The notes beneath the pieces are model-generated. The model searched no databases. It saw nothing but the letters and a program-made list of their open reading frames with translations, and was not told the DNA's origin. Below, piece by piece: positions 28,898 through 42,020 of a DNA stretch of 54,271 nt (position 1 is its first letter; every line of letters starts with the position of its first letter). The translations under genes were made by a program, and so were the position numbers. This DNA is from Pseudomonas citronellolis (lineage in GTDB: Bacteria; Pseudomonadota; Gammaproteobacteria; Pseudomonadales; Pseudomonadaceae). The stretch covers positions 1 through 54,271 of the forward strand of contig NZ_JARJLT010000202.1 of NCBI RefSeq assembly GCF_029335315.1. Reading direction: 5' to 3'.

Positions 28898-30052
28898 TCA
28901 AGGTTGCGGCGTCACTATTGGTCTGAGTGTGTTCCAGGCATGGCAGCCAGGGCACTGCCAATGCAGTTCGCGGCCGGCGAACCCACAGTTGCCGCAGCGG
29001 TAGCGCGGCATCGACTGGTAGAGCCCGGCGATGATCGGCTGCATGCGCGCAACCATCTCCGGATCGGCGCGCCCGCCGCCAAAGCTTGCCAGCACATCCA
29101 GCAGGCCGCGCCAGGAGGGCTGCTGCTGCACGCGGGCGAGCAGCCTGCCACGCCAGCCCTGGGCGTCGGCATCCAGCTCGGCGAGGATCGCCAGCAGCGC
29201 CGGCGGGGCGTCCGGAGCCTCCGCCAGGCGGCGCAGGCCGGCGAGAATCTCCGGCTCGGCGCTGCGCTCGCGGCGACGCAACAGGGGCAGCAGCTCGCCC
29301 AGGAAGCTGGCGTCCGCCGTGCACAGCTCGGCGATGGAAGCGTTCGCGGCGGGGAAATTGCCCTGCCACAACTCGCAGTCCAGGCGAATCAGCAGCGCCC
29401 TTACGCAATGCGGATCGACCCGCAGTGCCTCGTTGAGCTGCTCCCGGGCCTTCGCGCGCTCGCCGGCGCGCACGCGCTCCTGGGCCAGCTCGCAGTAATA
29501 ATTGGCCAGCACCGCCTTCAATTGCGGTCGCTGGCTCACCAGGCGCGACGCCAGGTCGACGGCGCGGGCCCAGTCCTTCTCGCGCTCGGCGATGCGCCTG
29601 AGCTCGTCCAGGGCTTCCAGGGAACTGGCCTGGTCATCGCGCCCCATCAGCTCGTCGAGCAGTTCCTCGGCGCGCCCCAGCAGGCCGCCGGCGATGAAGT
29701 CGCGCGCCAGCTCCAGGCTGATCTGCGCGGACAGCACGGCATTGTCGCCGGCCTTTTCGAGCAGTTCCTGGTGGATCTGGATGGCCTTTTCGATATCGCC
29801 GCGACGGCGGAACAGGTTGCCGACATGGACATGGCTTTCGAGGGTGTCGGCGTTCAGCGACAACCCCTGGGAGAGGCGCTCGAGTGCGTCGTCAGAGTGC
29901 CGGTCGAGCAGGTTGTGCATGTTGCGCACCCGCTCGCGCAGCGCCTCGTCAGCCGCTGCCGGGATGCTTCCGGGGCGCGCGGAACGCCGGCCCAGCCACC
30001 AGCCCACGGCGAGCGCGAGAACGAACAGCAGCCAAGCGAGAAGGCTGGACAT
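28898..30052 (-). CDS. lapB: LapB (YciM), LPS assembly regulator
   Basis: A 384-residue inner-membrane protein with one N-terminal anchor (residues 4-20), TPR helical repeats through about 60-330, and a C-terminal rubredoxin-type metal site (YRCGNCGF, then QCPGCHAW: two Cys-x2-Cys pairs). In E. coli LapB directs LpxC to FtsH proteolysis and so sets the LPS level. It starts 6 bases after lapA, so the two are one unit, placed next to LPS sugar genes. Confidence 0.93.
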   Translation of the reverse strand: MSSLLAWLLFVLALAVGWWLGRRSARPGSIPAAADEALRERVRNMHNLLDRHSDDALERLSQGLSLNADTLESHVHVGNLFRRRGDIEKAIQIHQELLEKAGDNAVLSAQISLELARDFIAGGLLGRAEELLDELMGRDDQASSLEALDELRRIAEREKDWARAVDLASRLVSQRPQLKAVLANYYCELAQERVRAGERAKAREQLNEALRVDPHCVRALLIRLDCELWQGNFPAANASIAELCTADASFLGELLPLLRRRERSAEPEILAGLRRLAEAPDAPPALLAILAELDADAQGWRGRLLARVQQQPSWRGLLDVLASFGGGRADPEMVARMQPIIAGLYQSMPRYRCGNCGFAGRELHWQCPGCHAWNTLRPIVTPQP

Positions 30053-30058
30053 GCGGCG

Positions 30059-30361
30059 TCACTGGGTCTTCAGCGACTGGTCGCGCAGGTTCTGGTTTTC
30101 CTTGCGGAAGCGGGACACCTCGGAACGCAGCCCGGAAAGGTGCAGGCGCGTACGGGCGCGGAAGGGAATGCTCAGCAGCAGGCCGATGACACCACCGACG
30201 ACGAAGGCCAGGGTGACGAAGACCACCAGCGGCCACTCGGGCGTCTGCCAGCCGAGGAAGGACAGCTGGACCTTCTGCAGGTTTTCCAGCACGAAGACGA
30301 CGACCACCGCGCACAGCAGGATAGCCGCCAGGAAGGCCAGAAAGCGTTTGAGCCTAAGCAT
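30059..30361 (-). CDS. lapA: LapA (DUF1049) inner-membrane protein
   Basis: A 100-residue protein with two hydrophobic helices (about 5-25 and 42-65) and a basic, glutamine-rich C-terminal helix, the layout of LapA/YciS. It is the usual partner of LapB. GAGGA precedes the ATG. It lies 26 bp from ihfB on the same strand. Confidence 0.9.
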   Translation of the reverse strand: MLRLKRFLAFLAAILLCAVVVVFVLENLQKVQLSFLGWQTPEWPLVVFVTLAFVVGGVIGLLLSIPFRARTRLHLSGLRSEVSRFRKENQNLRDQSLKTQ

Positions 30362-30387
30362 GCGAAATCCTCGATCGTTCCAGCCGG

Positions 30388-30675
30388 CTACTCGAGCTCG
30401 TCATTGACCCGGTCGCGCAATTCCTTGCCCGGCTTGAAGTGCGGAACGAATTTACCATCCAGGCGCACCGATTCGCCGGTCTTCGGATTCCGGCCGACGC
30501 GCGGCGCGCGGTAATGCAGAGAGAAACTGCCGAACCCACGGATCTCGATGCGATCGCCGGTCGCCAGAGCCTGGGACATCTGCTCAAGCATGGTCTTGAT
30601 CGCCAGCTCCACGTCCTTTGCGGAAAGCTGCCCCTGATGGGTAACGATTCTCTCGATCAACTCCGACTTGGTCAT
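30388..30675 (-). CDS. ihfB: Integration host factor beta subunit
   Basis: A 95-residue DNA-bending protein of the HU/IHF family. The fold is complete, with the beta-arm tip [12 protein letters not shown] (61-72) carrying the intercalating proline. [10 protein letters not shown] is the IhfB N-terminus. With IhfA it bends DNA for recombination, replication and sigma-54 promoters. The ATG has AAGGG upstream. It lies between rpsA, from which it is separated by a terminator, and lapA. Confidence 0.97.
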   Translation of the reverse strand: MTKSELIERIVTHQGQLSAKDVELAIKTMLEQMSQALATGDRIEIRGFGSFSLHYRAPRVGRNPKTGESVRLDGKFVPHFKPGKELRDRVNDELE

Positions 30676-30765
30676 GGTTTTCCCTTCTTTTTCAAGCGGC
30701 TAGATCAGCTCTAGATTCTTTTAGCACGCTGATCAGGCTTTGAACAGCCTGAAGGAGGGAAAACG

Positions 30766-30793
30766 AAAAAGGGCGACCGAAGTCGCCCTTTTC
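30766..30793 (-). terminator. Terminator after rpsA
   Basis: On the minus strand AAAAGGGCGAC-TTCG-GTCGCCCTTTTT, a TTCG-capped stem with a T-run, 18 bases past the rpsA stop. Confidence 0.93.
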
Positions 30794-30810
30794 CTTGAAA
30801 GAATCAGGAC

Positions 30811-32493
30811 TTAGCCCTGGTTCTCCATTTGCGCACGGATCAGATCACCAATGGTGGTCGGACCGGTGTTTTCTACGTCTTGCTTGCTACGCAGTTCTTT
30901 CATCGCATCTTTCTCGTCATCAACGTCCTTGGACTTGATGGAGAGGCTGATGACGCGGCTCTTGCGGTCGACGCTGATGATCTTGGCTTCGACTTCTTCG
31001 CCTTCTTTCAGAACGTTACGAGCGTCTTCAACGCGGTCACGGCTGATTTCGGAGGCTTTCAGGACGCCTTCGATGTCGTCGCCCAGGCTGATGATGGCGC
31101 CTTTGGCGTCAACTTCCTTGACGATACCGCGAACGATGGTGCCTTTCTCGTGCTGGCCGGCGTAGCTGGAGAACGGATCGTCTTCCAGTTGCTTGATGCC
31201 CAGGGAGATGCGCTCGCGCTCCGGATCGACGGAGAGGATGACGGTTTCCAGCTCGTCGCCCTTCTTGAAGCGACGTACGGCTTCTTCGCCGACTTCGTTC
31301 CAGGAGATGTCGGACAGGTGAACCAGACCGTCGATGCCGCCTTCCAGGCCGATGAAGATACCGAAATCGGTGATCGACTTGATGGTGCCGGAGATCTTGT
31401 CGCCCTTGTTGAAGCGGCCGGAGAAGTCTTCCCACGGGTTGGACTTGCACTGCTTGATGCCCAGGGAGATACGACGACGCTCTTCGTCGATGTCCAGAAC
31501 CTGAACTTCCACTTCGTCGCCAACCTGAACGACTTTCGACGGGTGGATGTTCTTGTTGGTCCAGTCCATTTCGGAGACGTGTACCAGGCCTTCCACGCCC
31601 TCTTCCAGCTCGGCGAAGCAGCCGTAGTCGGTGAGGTTGGTGACGCGGGCCATGACGCGGGTGCCTTCCGGGTAACGAGCCTTGATGGCAACCCACGGGT
31701 CTTCGCCCAGTTGCTTCAGGCCCAGGGATACGCGGTTGCGCTCGCGGTCGAACTTCAGAACCTTGACATCGATCTCGTCGCCAACGTTGACGATTTCCGA
31801 CGGGTGCTTGATGCGTTTCCAAGCCATGTCGGTGATGTGCAGCAGGCCGTCTACGCCGCCCAGGTCCACGAATGCGCCGTAGTCGGTGAGGTTCTTGACG
31901 ATACCTTTGACTTGCTGGCCTTCCTGCAGGGATTCCAGCAGGGCTTCGCGCTCGGCGCTGTTCTCGGCTTCGAGGACGCTACGACGGGAAACGACAACGT
32001 TGTTGCGCTTCTGGTCCAGCTTGATGACCTTGAACTCGAGCTCTTTGCCTTCCAGGTGAGTGGTGTCACGCACCGGACGCACGTCGACCAGCGAACCCGG
32101 CAGGAACGCGCGGATGCCGTTGACGTCGACGGTGAAGCCACCCTTGACCTTGCCGTTGATAACGCCCTTGACCACTTCGTCGGCAGAGAAAGCAGCTTCC
32201 AGAACAATCCAGCTCTCGGCACGCTTGGCTTTTTCGCGGGACAGCTTGGTTTCACCGAAGCCGTCTTCTACCGCGTCCAGCGCAACGTGGACTTCGTCAC
32301 CCACACTGATGGTCAGCTCGCCCTGTTCGTTGTAGAACTGCTCGACCGGGATGACGCCCTCGGATTTCAGGCCGGCATGGACGGTGACCCAGTCACCATC
32401 GATGTCGACCACGATGCCGGTGATGATTGCACCCGGCTGCATGTCGAGGGATTTCAGACTTTCTTCAAAGAGTTCTGCGAAGCTTTCGCTCAT
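30811..32493 (-). CDS. rpsA: 30S ribosomal protein S1
   Basis: A 560-residue RNA-binding protein with six S1 domains (recurring GxxVxGxVxxIxDYGxFVDL patterns such as [18 protein letters not shown] and [19 protein letters not shown]). It helps mRNAs dock on the 30S subunit. The start at 32493 ([13 protein letters not shown]) is the family N-terminus. No good Shine-Dalgarno is present before it, as in other rpsA genes, where translation depends on leader structure and autorepression. Codon use is of the highly expressed type and the GC at third positions is lower than in neighbours. Confidence 0.97.
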   Translation of the reverse strand: MSESFAELFEESLKSLDMQPGAIITGIVVDIDGDWVTVHAGLKSEGVIPVEQFYNEQGELTISVGDEVHVALDAVEDGFGETKLSREKAKRAESWIVLEAAFSADEVVKGVINGKVKGGFTVDVNGIRAFLPGSLVDVRPVRDTTHLEGKELEFKVIKLDQKRNNVVVSRRSVLEAENSAEREALLESLQEGQQVKGIVKNLTDYGAFVDLGGVDGLLHITDMAWKRIKHPSEIVNVGDEIDVKVLKFDRERNRVSLGLKQLGEDPWVAIKARYPEGTRVMARVTNLTDYGCFAELEEGVEGLVHVSEMDWTNKNIHPSKVVQVGDEVEVQVLDIDEERRRISLGIKQCKSNPWEDFSGRFNKGDKISGTIKSITDFGIFIGLEGGIDGLVHLSDISWNEVGEEAVRRFKKGDELETVILSVDPERERISLGIKQLEDDPFSSYAGQHEKGTIVRGIVKEVDAKGAIISLGDDIEGVLKASEISRDRVEDARNVLKEGEEVEAKIISVDRKSRVISLSIKSKDVDDEKDAMKELRSKQDVENTGPTTIGDLIRAQMENQG

Positions 32494-32742
32494 GTCTATA
32501 CCTGTAGTCAAAGGCTTGTAAGCCCGATTCCGCGTCACCAGCCAACGCGGTCAAGTGATGAAAAAGAAGCCGCCAGGATCAAGACTGGTATCCTGTCGGT
32601 CCCCGGCCGCGCCCATCGGATGACGGGCGCTCCACATTCAGATTTTTCGGGTTGCTTCGCCAGATATGGGCAAAAGCCTCCCAATACAAGGTCTGGAATG
32701 TTAGCAACCGCCGTCACAGGCGTCAAACGCCAACGGTGTCGC

Positions 32743-33447
32743 TCAGGCATCCAGGCCCAGTTTGGCGACCTCGGCGAGGATGCTGTCCACCACGCCGTCG
32801 ATGCTCATGCTCGTGGAGTCGACCACGATAGCGCCCTCGGCGGGTTTCAGCGGCGCCACGCTACGCTGGCTATCCCGTTCGTCGCGTGCGCTGATTTCCG
32901 CGGTCAGCGCGACGATGTCGCACTCGATGCCCTTGCCCTTGAGCTGCAGGTAGCGACGGCGGGCGCGCTCCTCCGCCGAAGCGGTGAGGAAGATCTTCAG
33001 CGGCGCGTCGGGGAACACCACGGTCCCCATGTCACGCCCGTCGGCCACCAGGCCCGGCGCCTCGAGGAAGGCGCGCTGGCGCTGCAACAGCGCGTCGCGC
33101 ACCGCCGGCAGCGCGGCGACCTGGGAGGCGCCGGCGCCGACCTGTTCGGTGCGGATGGTGTCGGTGACGTATTCGCCTTCGAGGATGATGTGCTGACCCT
33201 GGCCGCCCTTGGCGTGGGTGAACTGCACGTCCAGGTGCGCGGCCAGGACCTTGAGGGCTTCCTCGTTGGTCAGGTCGATGCCGTGGTTGCCGGCGGCGAA
33301 CGCCAGCAAGCGGTAGAGCGCGCCGGAGTCGAGCAGGTTCCAGCCCAGCCGCTTGGCCAGGATGCCGGCCACGGTGCCCTTGCCCGAGCCGCTGGGCCCG
33401 TCGATGGCGAGTACCGGCCAGGCCGAGGCGAAGTCGGAGGCGGCCAT
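32743..33447 (-). CDS. cmk: Cytidylate kinase
   Basis: Phosphorylates CMP and dCMP with ATP, 234 residues. The P-loop GPSGSGKGT is at 17-25, and [21 protein letters not shown] is the CMP-binding signature. The ATG at 33447 overlaps the TGA of tyrA/aroA by one base, so the genes are translationally coupled. The frame is open far upstream inside aroA but has no family similarity there. 249 bp separate it from rpsA. Confidence 0.96.
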   Translation of the reverse strand: MAASDFASAWPVLAIDGPSGSGKGTVAGILAKRLGWNLLDSGALYRLLAFAAGNHGIDLTNEEALKVLAAHLDVQFTHAKGGQGQHIILEGEYVTDTIRTEQVGAGASQVAALPAVRDALLQRQRAFLEAPGLVADGRDMGTVVFPDAPLKIFLTASAEERARRRYLQLKGKGIECDIVALTAEISARDERDSQRSVAPLKPAEGAIVVDSTSMSIDGVVDSILAEVAKLGLDA

Positions 33448-35672
33448 CAGTTGCCCTCCTCCGCCACGCGGATGCCGGCGCCCGCGGCCAGGCCGAGGAA
33501 GTTCGGGAACGAGGTGGCGACGTTGGCGCAGTCGTGGATGCGGATCGGCGCCGAAGCGCGCAGCGAGGCGACGCTGAAGGACATGGCGATGCGGTGGTCG
33601 CCGTGGCTCCAGACTTCGCCGCCGGCGTAGGCGCCGCCGTCGATGATGATGCCGTCCGGGGTCGGCTCGCACTTCACGCCCAGCGCCAGCAGGCCGTCGG
33701 CCATGACCTGGATGCGGTCGGATTCCTTGACCCGCAGTTCTTCCGCGCCGCGCAGCACGGTGCGGCCTTCGGCATTCGCGGCGGCGACGAACAGCACGGG
33801 GAATTCGTCGATGGCCAGCGGCACCAGGTCTTCGGGGATGTCGATGCCCTTCAGCTTCGCCGAGCGCACGCGCAGGTCGGCCACCGGCTCGCCGCCGACT
33901 TCACGCTGGTTTTCCAGGGTGATGTCGGCGCCCATCAGCTTGAGGATGTCGATCACGCCGGTACGGGTCGGGTTGATGCCGACGTGTTCGAGGACGATCT
34001 CCGAACCTTCGGCGATGCTCGCCGCGACCAGGAAGAAGGCGGCGGAGGAAATGTCGGCCGGCACCTCGATCTGGGTGGCGGTCAGCTTGTGGCCCGACTC
34101 GACCCTGGCGGTGGCGCCCTGCACGTCCACCGGATAGCCGAAGCCACGCAGCATGCGCTCGGTGTGATCGCGGGTCGGGGCCGGCTCGGTGGTCGAGGTT
34201 TCACCGGCGGCGTAGAGGCCGGCGAGTAGCAGGCAGGATTTCACCTGGGCACTGGCCATGGGCATGTCGTAGTGCATGCCGGTCAGCTTCTGGCCACCCT
34301 TGATGTTCAGCGGCGGACGACCTTCGGCCGCGGTCTCGATGACCGCGCCCATCTCGCGCAGCGGCTTGGCCACGCGGTTCATCGGGCGCTTGGACAGCGA
34401 CGCATCGCCGGTCAGCACGCTGTCGAACGGCTGCGCCGCCAGCAGGCCGCTGAGCAGGCGCATGGAGGTGCCGGAGTTGCCCAGGTAGATCGGACCCGGC
34501 GCCGGCTTCAGGCCGTGCAGGCCGACGCCATGCACGGTGACCCGGCCATGGTGCGGGCCTTCGATGACCACGCCCATGTCGCGAAACGCCTGAATGGTGG
34601 CCAGGGCGTCTTCGCCCTCGAGGAAGCCTTCCACCTCGGTGGTGCCTTCGGCCAGCGAGCCGAGCATGATCGAGCGGTGGGAGATGGACTTGTCGCCCGG
34701 AACGCGTACGCGCCCGGACAGGCGGCCACCCGGCTGGGCCAGGTAAATCAGGTCGTTGTTATGCATGGCGTCCACATAGGCCCGGCGGGCCAGGATTTTG
34801 CTGAAATGTTCACGGGCGACGCGGGCGCGGGTGAAGACGCCCATCAGTTGTTGCCCGTCCCCTGCGTCGACGGCCTCGCGCAGGGCGTCGAGGTCGTCGC
34901 GGAAGACGTCGAGGATGCGCAGCACCGCCTTGCGGTTGGCAAGGAAGATGTCGTGCCACATCACCGGGTCGCTACCGGCGATCCGCGTGAAGTCGCGGAA
35001 GCCGCCGGCGGCATAACGGAAGATTTCCAGATTTTCGCTGCGCTTGGCCAGCGAGTCGACCAGCGTGAAGGCCAGCAGGTGCGGCAGGTGGCTGGTGGCG
35101 GCGAGCACTTCGTCGTGGTGCTCGACTTCCATCAGCTCGACGTCCGCGCCCAGCTCGCGCCACAGCGCCTCGACGCACTGGATCGCGTCTTCCTCGGCAT
35201 TATCCAGCGGCGTGAGGATGACTTTATGACGGCGGAACAGTTTCGCGTTGGCCGCCTCCACCCCGCTCTGCTCGGAACCGGCGATCGGGTGGCCGGGCAC
35301 GAAGCGCGCCGGCATGCCGCCGAACACCGCGGTCGCGGCGCGCACCACGTTGCCCTTGGCGCTGCCGACGTCGGTGAGCACGGCGCGGCCGAGGTCGAAG
35401 CCGGCCAGTTCGGCGAGCACCTTCTCCATGGCCAGGATCGGCACGGCGAGCTGGATCACGTCGGCGTCGCGGCAACCTTCGCGCAGGCTTTCCTCGCAAC
35501 GGTCGACCACCCCCAGCTGAACGGCCAGGCGGCGGGTTTCCGGGTCACGGTCGACCCCGACGACTTCCTCGAACAGGCCTTTCTCGCGGATGCCCTTGGC
35601 AAAGGAACCGCCGATCAGGCCGAGCCCCACCACCACCAGGCGGCGGAGCTTGCGCGGCATCACCTCAGGCAC
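33447..35672 (-). CDS. tyrA/aroA: Fused prephenate dehydrogenase / EPSP synthase
   Basis: A bifunctional protein of 741 residues. The TyrA part (about 1-300) starts with GLGLIGGS (16-23), binds NAD, and has [15 protein letters not shown] (127-141). The AroA part (about 311-741) has GDKSISHR (326-333), [10 protein letters not shown] and RVKESDRI, the shikimate-3-phosphate and PEP binding motifs. It serves tyrosine synthesis and the common chorismate pathway. The GTG at 35672 overlaps the hisC end by 8 bases; an ATG at 35660 (737 residues) is also possible. The fusion is known in pseudomonads. Confidence 0.94.
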   Translation of the reverse strand: MPEVMPRKLRRLVVVGLGLIGGSFAKGIREKGLFEEVVGVDRDPETRRLAVQLGVVDRCEESLREGCRDADVIQLAVPILAMEKVLAELAGFDLGRAVLTDVGSAKGNVVRAATAVFGGMPARFVPGHPIAGSEQSGVEAANAKLFRRHKVILTPLDNAEEDAIQCVEALWRELGADVELMEVEHHDEVLAATSHLPHLLAFTLVDSLAKRSENLEIFRYAAGGFRDFTRIAGSDPVMWHDIFLANRKAVLRILDVFRDDLDALREAVDAGDGQQLMGVFTRARVAREHFSKILARRAYVDAMHNNDLIYLAQPGGRLSGRVRVPGDKSISHRSIMLGSLAEGTTEVEGFLEGEDALATIQAFRDMGVVIEGPHHGRVTVHGVGLHGLKPAPGPIYLGNSGTSMRLLSGLLAAQPFDSVLTGDASLSKRPMNRVAKPLREMGAVIETAAEGRPPLNIKGGQKLTGMHYDMPMASAQVKSCLLLAGLYAAGETSTTEPAPTRDHTERMLRGFGYPVDVQGATARVESGHKLTATQIEVPADISSAAFFLVAASIAEGSEIVLEHVGINPTRTGVIDILKLMGADITLENQREVGGEPVADLRVRSAKLKGIDIPEDLVPLAIDEFPVLFVAAANAEGRTVLRGAEELRVKESDRIQVMADGLLALGVKCEPTPDGIIIDGGAYAGGEVWSHGDHRIAMSFSVASLRASAPIRIHDCANVATSFPNFLGLAAGAGIRVAEEGN

Positions 35673-36777
35673 GGCCGAGGACCTTGGCCAGGGCGTCGAG
35701 GAAACGCGCGTTCTCCTGCGGCAGGCCGATGGAGATGCGCAGGTGTTGCGGCATGCCGTAGCCGCCTACAGGGCGAACGATCACACCTTCGGCGAGCAGG
35801 GCCTGGTAGACCGGGCCGGCGTCGCGCTGCAGGTCCACGGCGAGGAAGTTGCCCTTCGACGGGATCCAGGCCAGGCCCAGCGCACGCAGGCCATCCTGCA
35901 GCTGCTGCATGCCGGCATCGTTGACGCGCTTGCCTTCGGCCAGGTACTCGGCGTCGTCCAGCGCGGCGCAGGCGGCGGCCAGGGCCAGGCTGTTGACGTT
36001 GAACGGCTGGCGCACGCGGTTCAGCACATCGGCGATGCGCGCCGAGGAGATGGCGTAGCCGACCCGCAGCGAGGCCAGGCCATAGGCCTTGGAGAAGGTG
36101 CGCGAGACCAGCAGGTTCGGGTAGCGGGCCAGGTAGGTCAGGCCGTCGGGCAGCTCGTCACCCTCGGCGTACTCGATGTAGGCCTCGTCCAGCACCACCA
36201 GGACGTTCTCCGGCACGCGAGCGAGGAAGCGCTCCAGCGCGTCAGGGCCGAACCAGGTGCCGGTGGGGTTGTTCGGGTTGGCGATGAAGACCACGCGGGT
36301 GTTGGCGTCGATCGCCGCCAGCATGGCTTCCAGGTCGTGACCCCAGTCCTTCGCCGGCACGCTGCGACCTTCGGCGCCGACGGCCTGGGTGGAGATCGGG
36401 TAGACGGCGAAGGCGTACTGGCTGAACACGGCGTTCAGGCCCGGGGCCAGGTAAGCGCGAGCGACCAGGTCGAGGATGTCGTTGGAACCGTTGCCCAGGG
36501 TCACTTCGGCGGTGGAGACGCCGCAGCGCTGCGCCAGCTTGCTCTTCAGCTCGAAGCCGTTGCCGTCGGGATAGCGGGTCATTTCCGCCAGCTCGGCGCG
36601 GATCGCCTCCAGCACCTTGGCGCTGGGGCCGAGCGGGTTCTCGTTGCTGGCCAGCTTGACGATCTTCGCCGGGTCCAGGTTGAGTTCGCGGGCCAGCTCG
36701 TCGACCGGCTTGCCCGGGACGTAGGGCGAGAGTTTCTGTACGCCCGGCTGGGCCAGGGCGAGGAAGTCACACGACAT
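35665..36777 (-). CDS. hisC: Histidinol-phosphate aminotransferase
   Basis: A PLP enzyme of 370 residues. The Schiff-base lysine is Lys230 in SRTFSKAYGLASLR, NPNNPTG is at 167-173 and DEAYIEY at 197-203. Placed in an aromatic operon, it is likely the HisC2 paralogue, which can also transaminate aromatic keto acids and may serve phenylalanine and tyrosine synthesis. ATG at 36777 has GAGG nine bases upstream. It overlaps tyrA/aroA by 8 bases. Confidence 0.94.
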   Translation of the reverse strand: MSCDFLALAQPGVQKLSPYVPGKPVDELARELNLDPAKIVKLASNENPLGPSAKVLEAIRAELAEMTRYPDGNGFELKSKLAQRCGVSTAEVTLGNGSNDILDLVARAYLAPGLNAVFSQYAFAVYPISTQAVGAEGRSVPAKDWGHDLEAMLAAIDANTRVVFIANPNNPTGTWFGPDALERFLARVPENVLVVLDEAYIEYAEGDELPDGLTYLARYPNLLVSRTFSKAYGLASLRVGYAISSARIADVLNRVRQPFNVNSLALAAACAALDDAEYLAEGKRVNDAGMQQLQDGLRALGLAWIPSKGNFLAVDLQRDAGPVYQALLAEGVIVRPVGGYGMPQHLRISIGLPQENARFLDALAKVLGRA

Positions 36778-36858
36778 TGCTACAAGCCTCAAGCTGAGGG
36801 CCGCCCGCCGGGAACCCCAGGGCCGAGCAGCCCGGGCTCGCGGCGAGCGACCGGCGGT

Positions 36859-37956
36859 TCAGAGAACCGCTTTGGGGTAGGAGCCCAGCACTTTCAGCGC
36901 CACGGCTTCGCTGTTGATCTTCTCCAGCACGTCCTTGATCAGCGGGTCCTTGTGGTGGCCGACGAAGTCGATGAAGAACACGTAGGTCCACTTGCCGCTG
37001 CGCGACGGGCGGGTCTCGATGCGGGTCAGGTCGATGCCGTTGGTGTGGAACGGCACCAGCAGCTCGTGCAGCGCGCCGGGCTTGTTGCGCATGGAGACGA
37101 TGATCGAGGTCTTGTCGTCGCCGGTCGGCGGCACTTCCTGGTTGCCGATGATGAGGAAGCGCGTGGAGTTGTCCGGGCGGTCCTCGATCTTCTCGTGCAG
37201 CTTGTCCAGGCCGTACAGGCTGGCCGCCATGTCGCCGGCGATGGCCGCGCTGTTCCACTCGCTCTTGACCCGCTTGGCGGCGTCGGCGTTGCTCGGCACC
37301 GCCACGCGCTCGACGTTCGGGTAGTGCGCGTCCAGCCACTTGCGGCACTGGGCCAGGGACTGGGCGTGGGAATAGATACGGGTGATGCTGTCGGTCTTGG
37401 TGTTCTCGCCCACCAGCAGGTGATGGTGGATGCGCAGCTCGACCTCGCCGCAGATCACCATGTCGTGCTCGAGGAAGCTGTCGAGGGTGTGGTTGACCGC
37501 GCCCTCGGTGGAGTTTTCCACCGGAACGACGCCGAAGTTCACCGCTCCGGCGGCCACTTCACGGAACACTTCGTCGATGGCGGTCATCGGCGTACTGATC
37601 ACCGCGTGACCGAAGTGCTTGAGCGCCGCGGCCTGGGTGAAGGTGCCCTCGGGGCCGAGGTAGGCGACCTTGAGCGGCTGCTCCAGGGCCAGGCAGGAGG
37701 ACATGATCTCGCGGAACAGGCGCGCAACTTCCTCGTTGTCCAGCGGGCCCTTGTTCAGTTCCATGATGTGCTTGAGCACCCAGGCCTCGCGCTCGGGCCG
37801 GTAGAACACCGGCTTCTCGCCTTCGGGCAGGGATTGCATCTTCACCCGCGCCACGTCGGTGGCGCAGCGGGCGCGCTCGCTGATCAGCTCGAGGATCTTC
37901 TCGTCGAGGCTGTCGATGCGAACGCGCAAAGCCTTGAGCTGGTCAACGTCGCTCAT
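36859..37956 (-). CDS. pheA: Chorismate mutase / prephenate dehydratase (P-protein)
   Basis: A 365-residue enzyme with an AroQ-type chorismate mutase (1-90; LRVRIDSLDEKILELISERA), a prephenate dehydratase domain (about 95-270; STEGAVNHTLDSF) and a C-terminal ACT domain (about 280-360; LTRIETRPSR) that senses phenylalanine. The ATG at 37956 overlaps the serC stop by one base (TGATG). It makes phenylpyruvate, which the adjacent aminotransferase could convert. Confidence 0.96.
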   Translation of the reverse strand: MSDVDQLKALRVRIDSLDEKILELISERARCATDVARVKMQSLPEGEKPVFYRPEREAWVLKHIMELNKGPLDNEEVARLFREIMSSCLALEQPLKVAYLGPEGTFTQAAALKHFGHAVISTPMTAIDEVFREVAAGAVNFGVVPVENSTEGAVNHTLDSFLEHDMVICGEVELRIHHHLLVGENTKTDSITRIYSHAQSLAQCRKWLDAHYPNVERVAVPSNADAAKRVKSEWNSAAIAGDMAASLYGLDKLHEKIEDRPDNSTRFLIIGNQEVPPTGDDKTSIIVSMRNKPGALHELLVPFHTNGIDLTRIETRPSRSGKWTYVFFIDFVGHHKDPLIKDVLEKINSEAVALKVLGSYPKAVL

Positions 37957-39041
37957 CAGCCGTGCTCCTTCTCGAACTCGGCCATGTAGCCCACCAGGGC
38001 CTCGATGGCGTCCAGGCCCAGGGCGTTGTAGATGGAGGCACGCATGCCGCCCACCGAACGGTGGCCCTTCAGGTTGAGCAGGCCGCGCGCGTCGGCGCCT
38101 TCGAGGAAGGCCTTGTCGAGCTTCTCGTCGGCCAGGCGGAACGGCACGTTCATCCAGGAGCGGGCGCTGGGCTGAATCGGGTTGGTGTAGAACTCGCTGC
38201 CGTCGATGAAGCCGTACAGCATGTCCTTCTTGGCGCGGTTGCGACGCTCCATGGCGTCGACGCCGCCCTGCTCCTTCAGCCACTCGAAGACCAGGCCGGA
38301 GAGGTACCAGGAGTAGGTGGCCGGGGTGTTGTACATGGAGCCGTTATCGGCGGCGACCTTGTAGTTGAGCATGGTCGGGCAGATGCTGCGGGCGCGGCCG
38401 AGCAGGTCTTCGCGAACGATCACGACAACGAGGCCGCTTGGCCCGATGTTCTTCTGCGCGCCGGCATAGATCAGGCCGAACTTCGACACGTCGATCGGGC
38501 GCGAGAGGATGTCCGAGGACATGTCCACCACCAGCGGCACGTCGCCGACCTGCGGAATCCAGTCGAACTCCAGGCCGCCGATGGTCTCGTTGGATGCGTA
38601 GTGCAGGTAGGCGGCGTCCTTGCTCAGGTTCCACTCGTTCTGCCCGGGAATGGCGAAGTAGTCGTACCTGGACGCGCTGGCGGCGACGTTGACGTTGCCG
38701 AAGCGACGAGCCTCTTCGATGGCCTTCTTCGACCAGATGCCGGTTTCCACGTAGTCCGCCACGCCGTCTTCGGGCAGCAGGTTCAGCGGAATCTCGGCGA
38801 ACTGCTGGCTGGCGCCGCCCTGGAGGAACAGCACCTTGTAGTTCGACGGGATCGCCATCAGGTCGCGCAGGTCCTGCTCGGCCTTCTCGGCGATGGCCAC
38901 GTAGTCGTCGCTACGGTGGCTCATCTCCATGACCGACAGGCCCTTGCCCTGCCAGTCCAGCAGTTCGGCGCGGGCGCGCTCCAGCACCTCGGTGGGGAGT
39001 GCCGCCGGGCCGGCGCAGAAGTTATAGGCTCGCTTGCTCAC
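37956..39041 (-). CDS. serC: Phosphoserine aminotransferase
   Basis: Makes 3-phosphoserine, and the matching step of pyridoxal phosphate synthesis, 361 residues. NFCAGPAALP (7-16) is the family start and Lys197 in IYAGAQKNIGPSG binds PLP. The start codon is GTG at 39041, 17 bases after the gyrA stop, with only a weak ribosome-binding site, which suggests it depends on gyrA translation. Confidence 0.96.
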   Translation of the reverse strand: MSKRAYNFCAGPAALPTEVLERARAELLDWQGKGLSVMEMSHRSDDYVAIAEKAEQDLRDLMAIPSNYKVLFLQGGASQQFAEIPLNLLPEDGVADYVETGIWSKKAIEEARRFGNVNVAASASRYDYFAIPGQNEWNLSKDAAYLHYASNETIGGLEFDWIPQVGDVPLVVDMSSDILSRPIDVSKFGLIYAGAQKNIGPSGLVVVIVREDLLGRARSICPTMLNYKVAADNGSMYNTPATYSWYLSGLVFEWLKEQGGVDAMERRNRAKKDMLYGFIDGSEFYTNPIQPSARSWMNVPFRLADEKLDKAFLEGADARGLLNLKGHRSVGGMRASIYNALGLDAIEALVGYMAEFEKEHG

Positions 39042-39058
39042 GTCTTCAGTCTCGCTAA

Positions 39059-41818
<2,760 letters not shown>

Positions 41819-41916
41819 GAGAAGCCTGGTTCCTTTTGCAGATGGAACTCCGCCTCGCCCATCCCGAGCCCGGCGGAGTGCGGGGGCGCCATCAAAACGC
41901 CACCGACTCACAACAA

Positions 41917-41938
41917 ATCAACGACTTAGGTCGTTGAT
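41917..41938 (-). promoter_or_regulatory. Hairpin in the gyrA leader
   Basis: ATCAACGAC and GTCGTTGAT pair perfectly around a TTAG centre, about 100 bases before the gyrA start. It could be an operator dyad or an RNA hairpin; no T-run follows directly. Confidence 0.5.
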
Positions 41939-42020
41939 CCGCGCAATCGACGGGGTCGAAAAAAGGACCCCCTTAGAACCGTCGGAGCTTACCACAAGCC
42001 CCGGGGAACACCTATCCCCG

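Noticed and set aside
30829-33630. A 933-codon open frame on the plus strand over rpsA and cmk
   Set aside because: It is antisense to two clear core genes and its predicted protein is a low-complexity mirror of their codon use. Long antisense frames are expected in GC-rich coding DNA.
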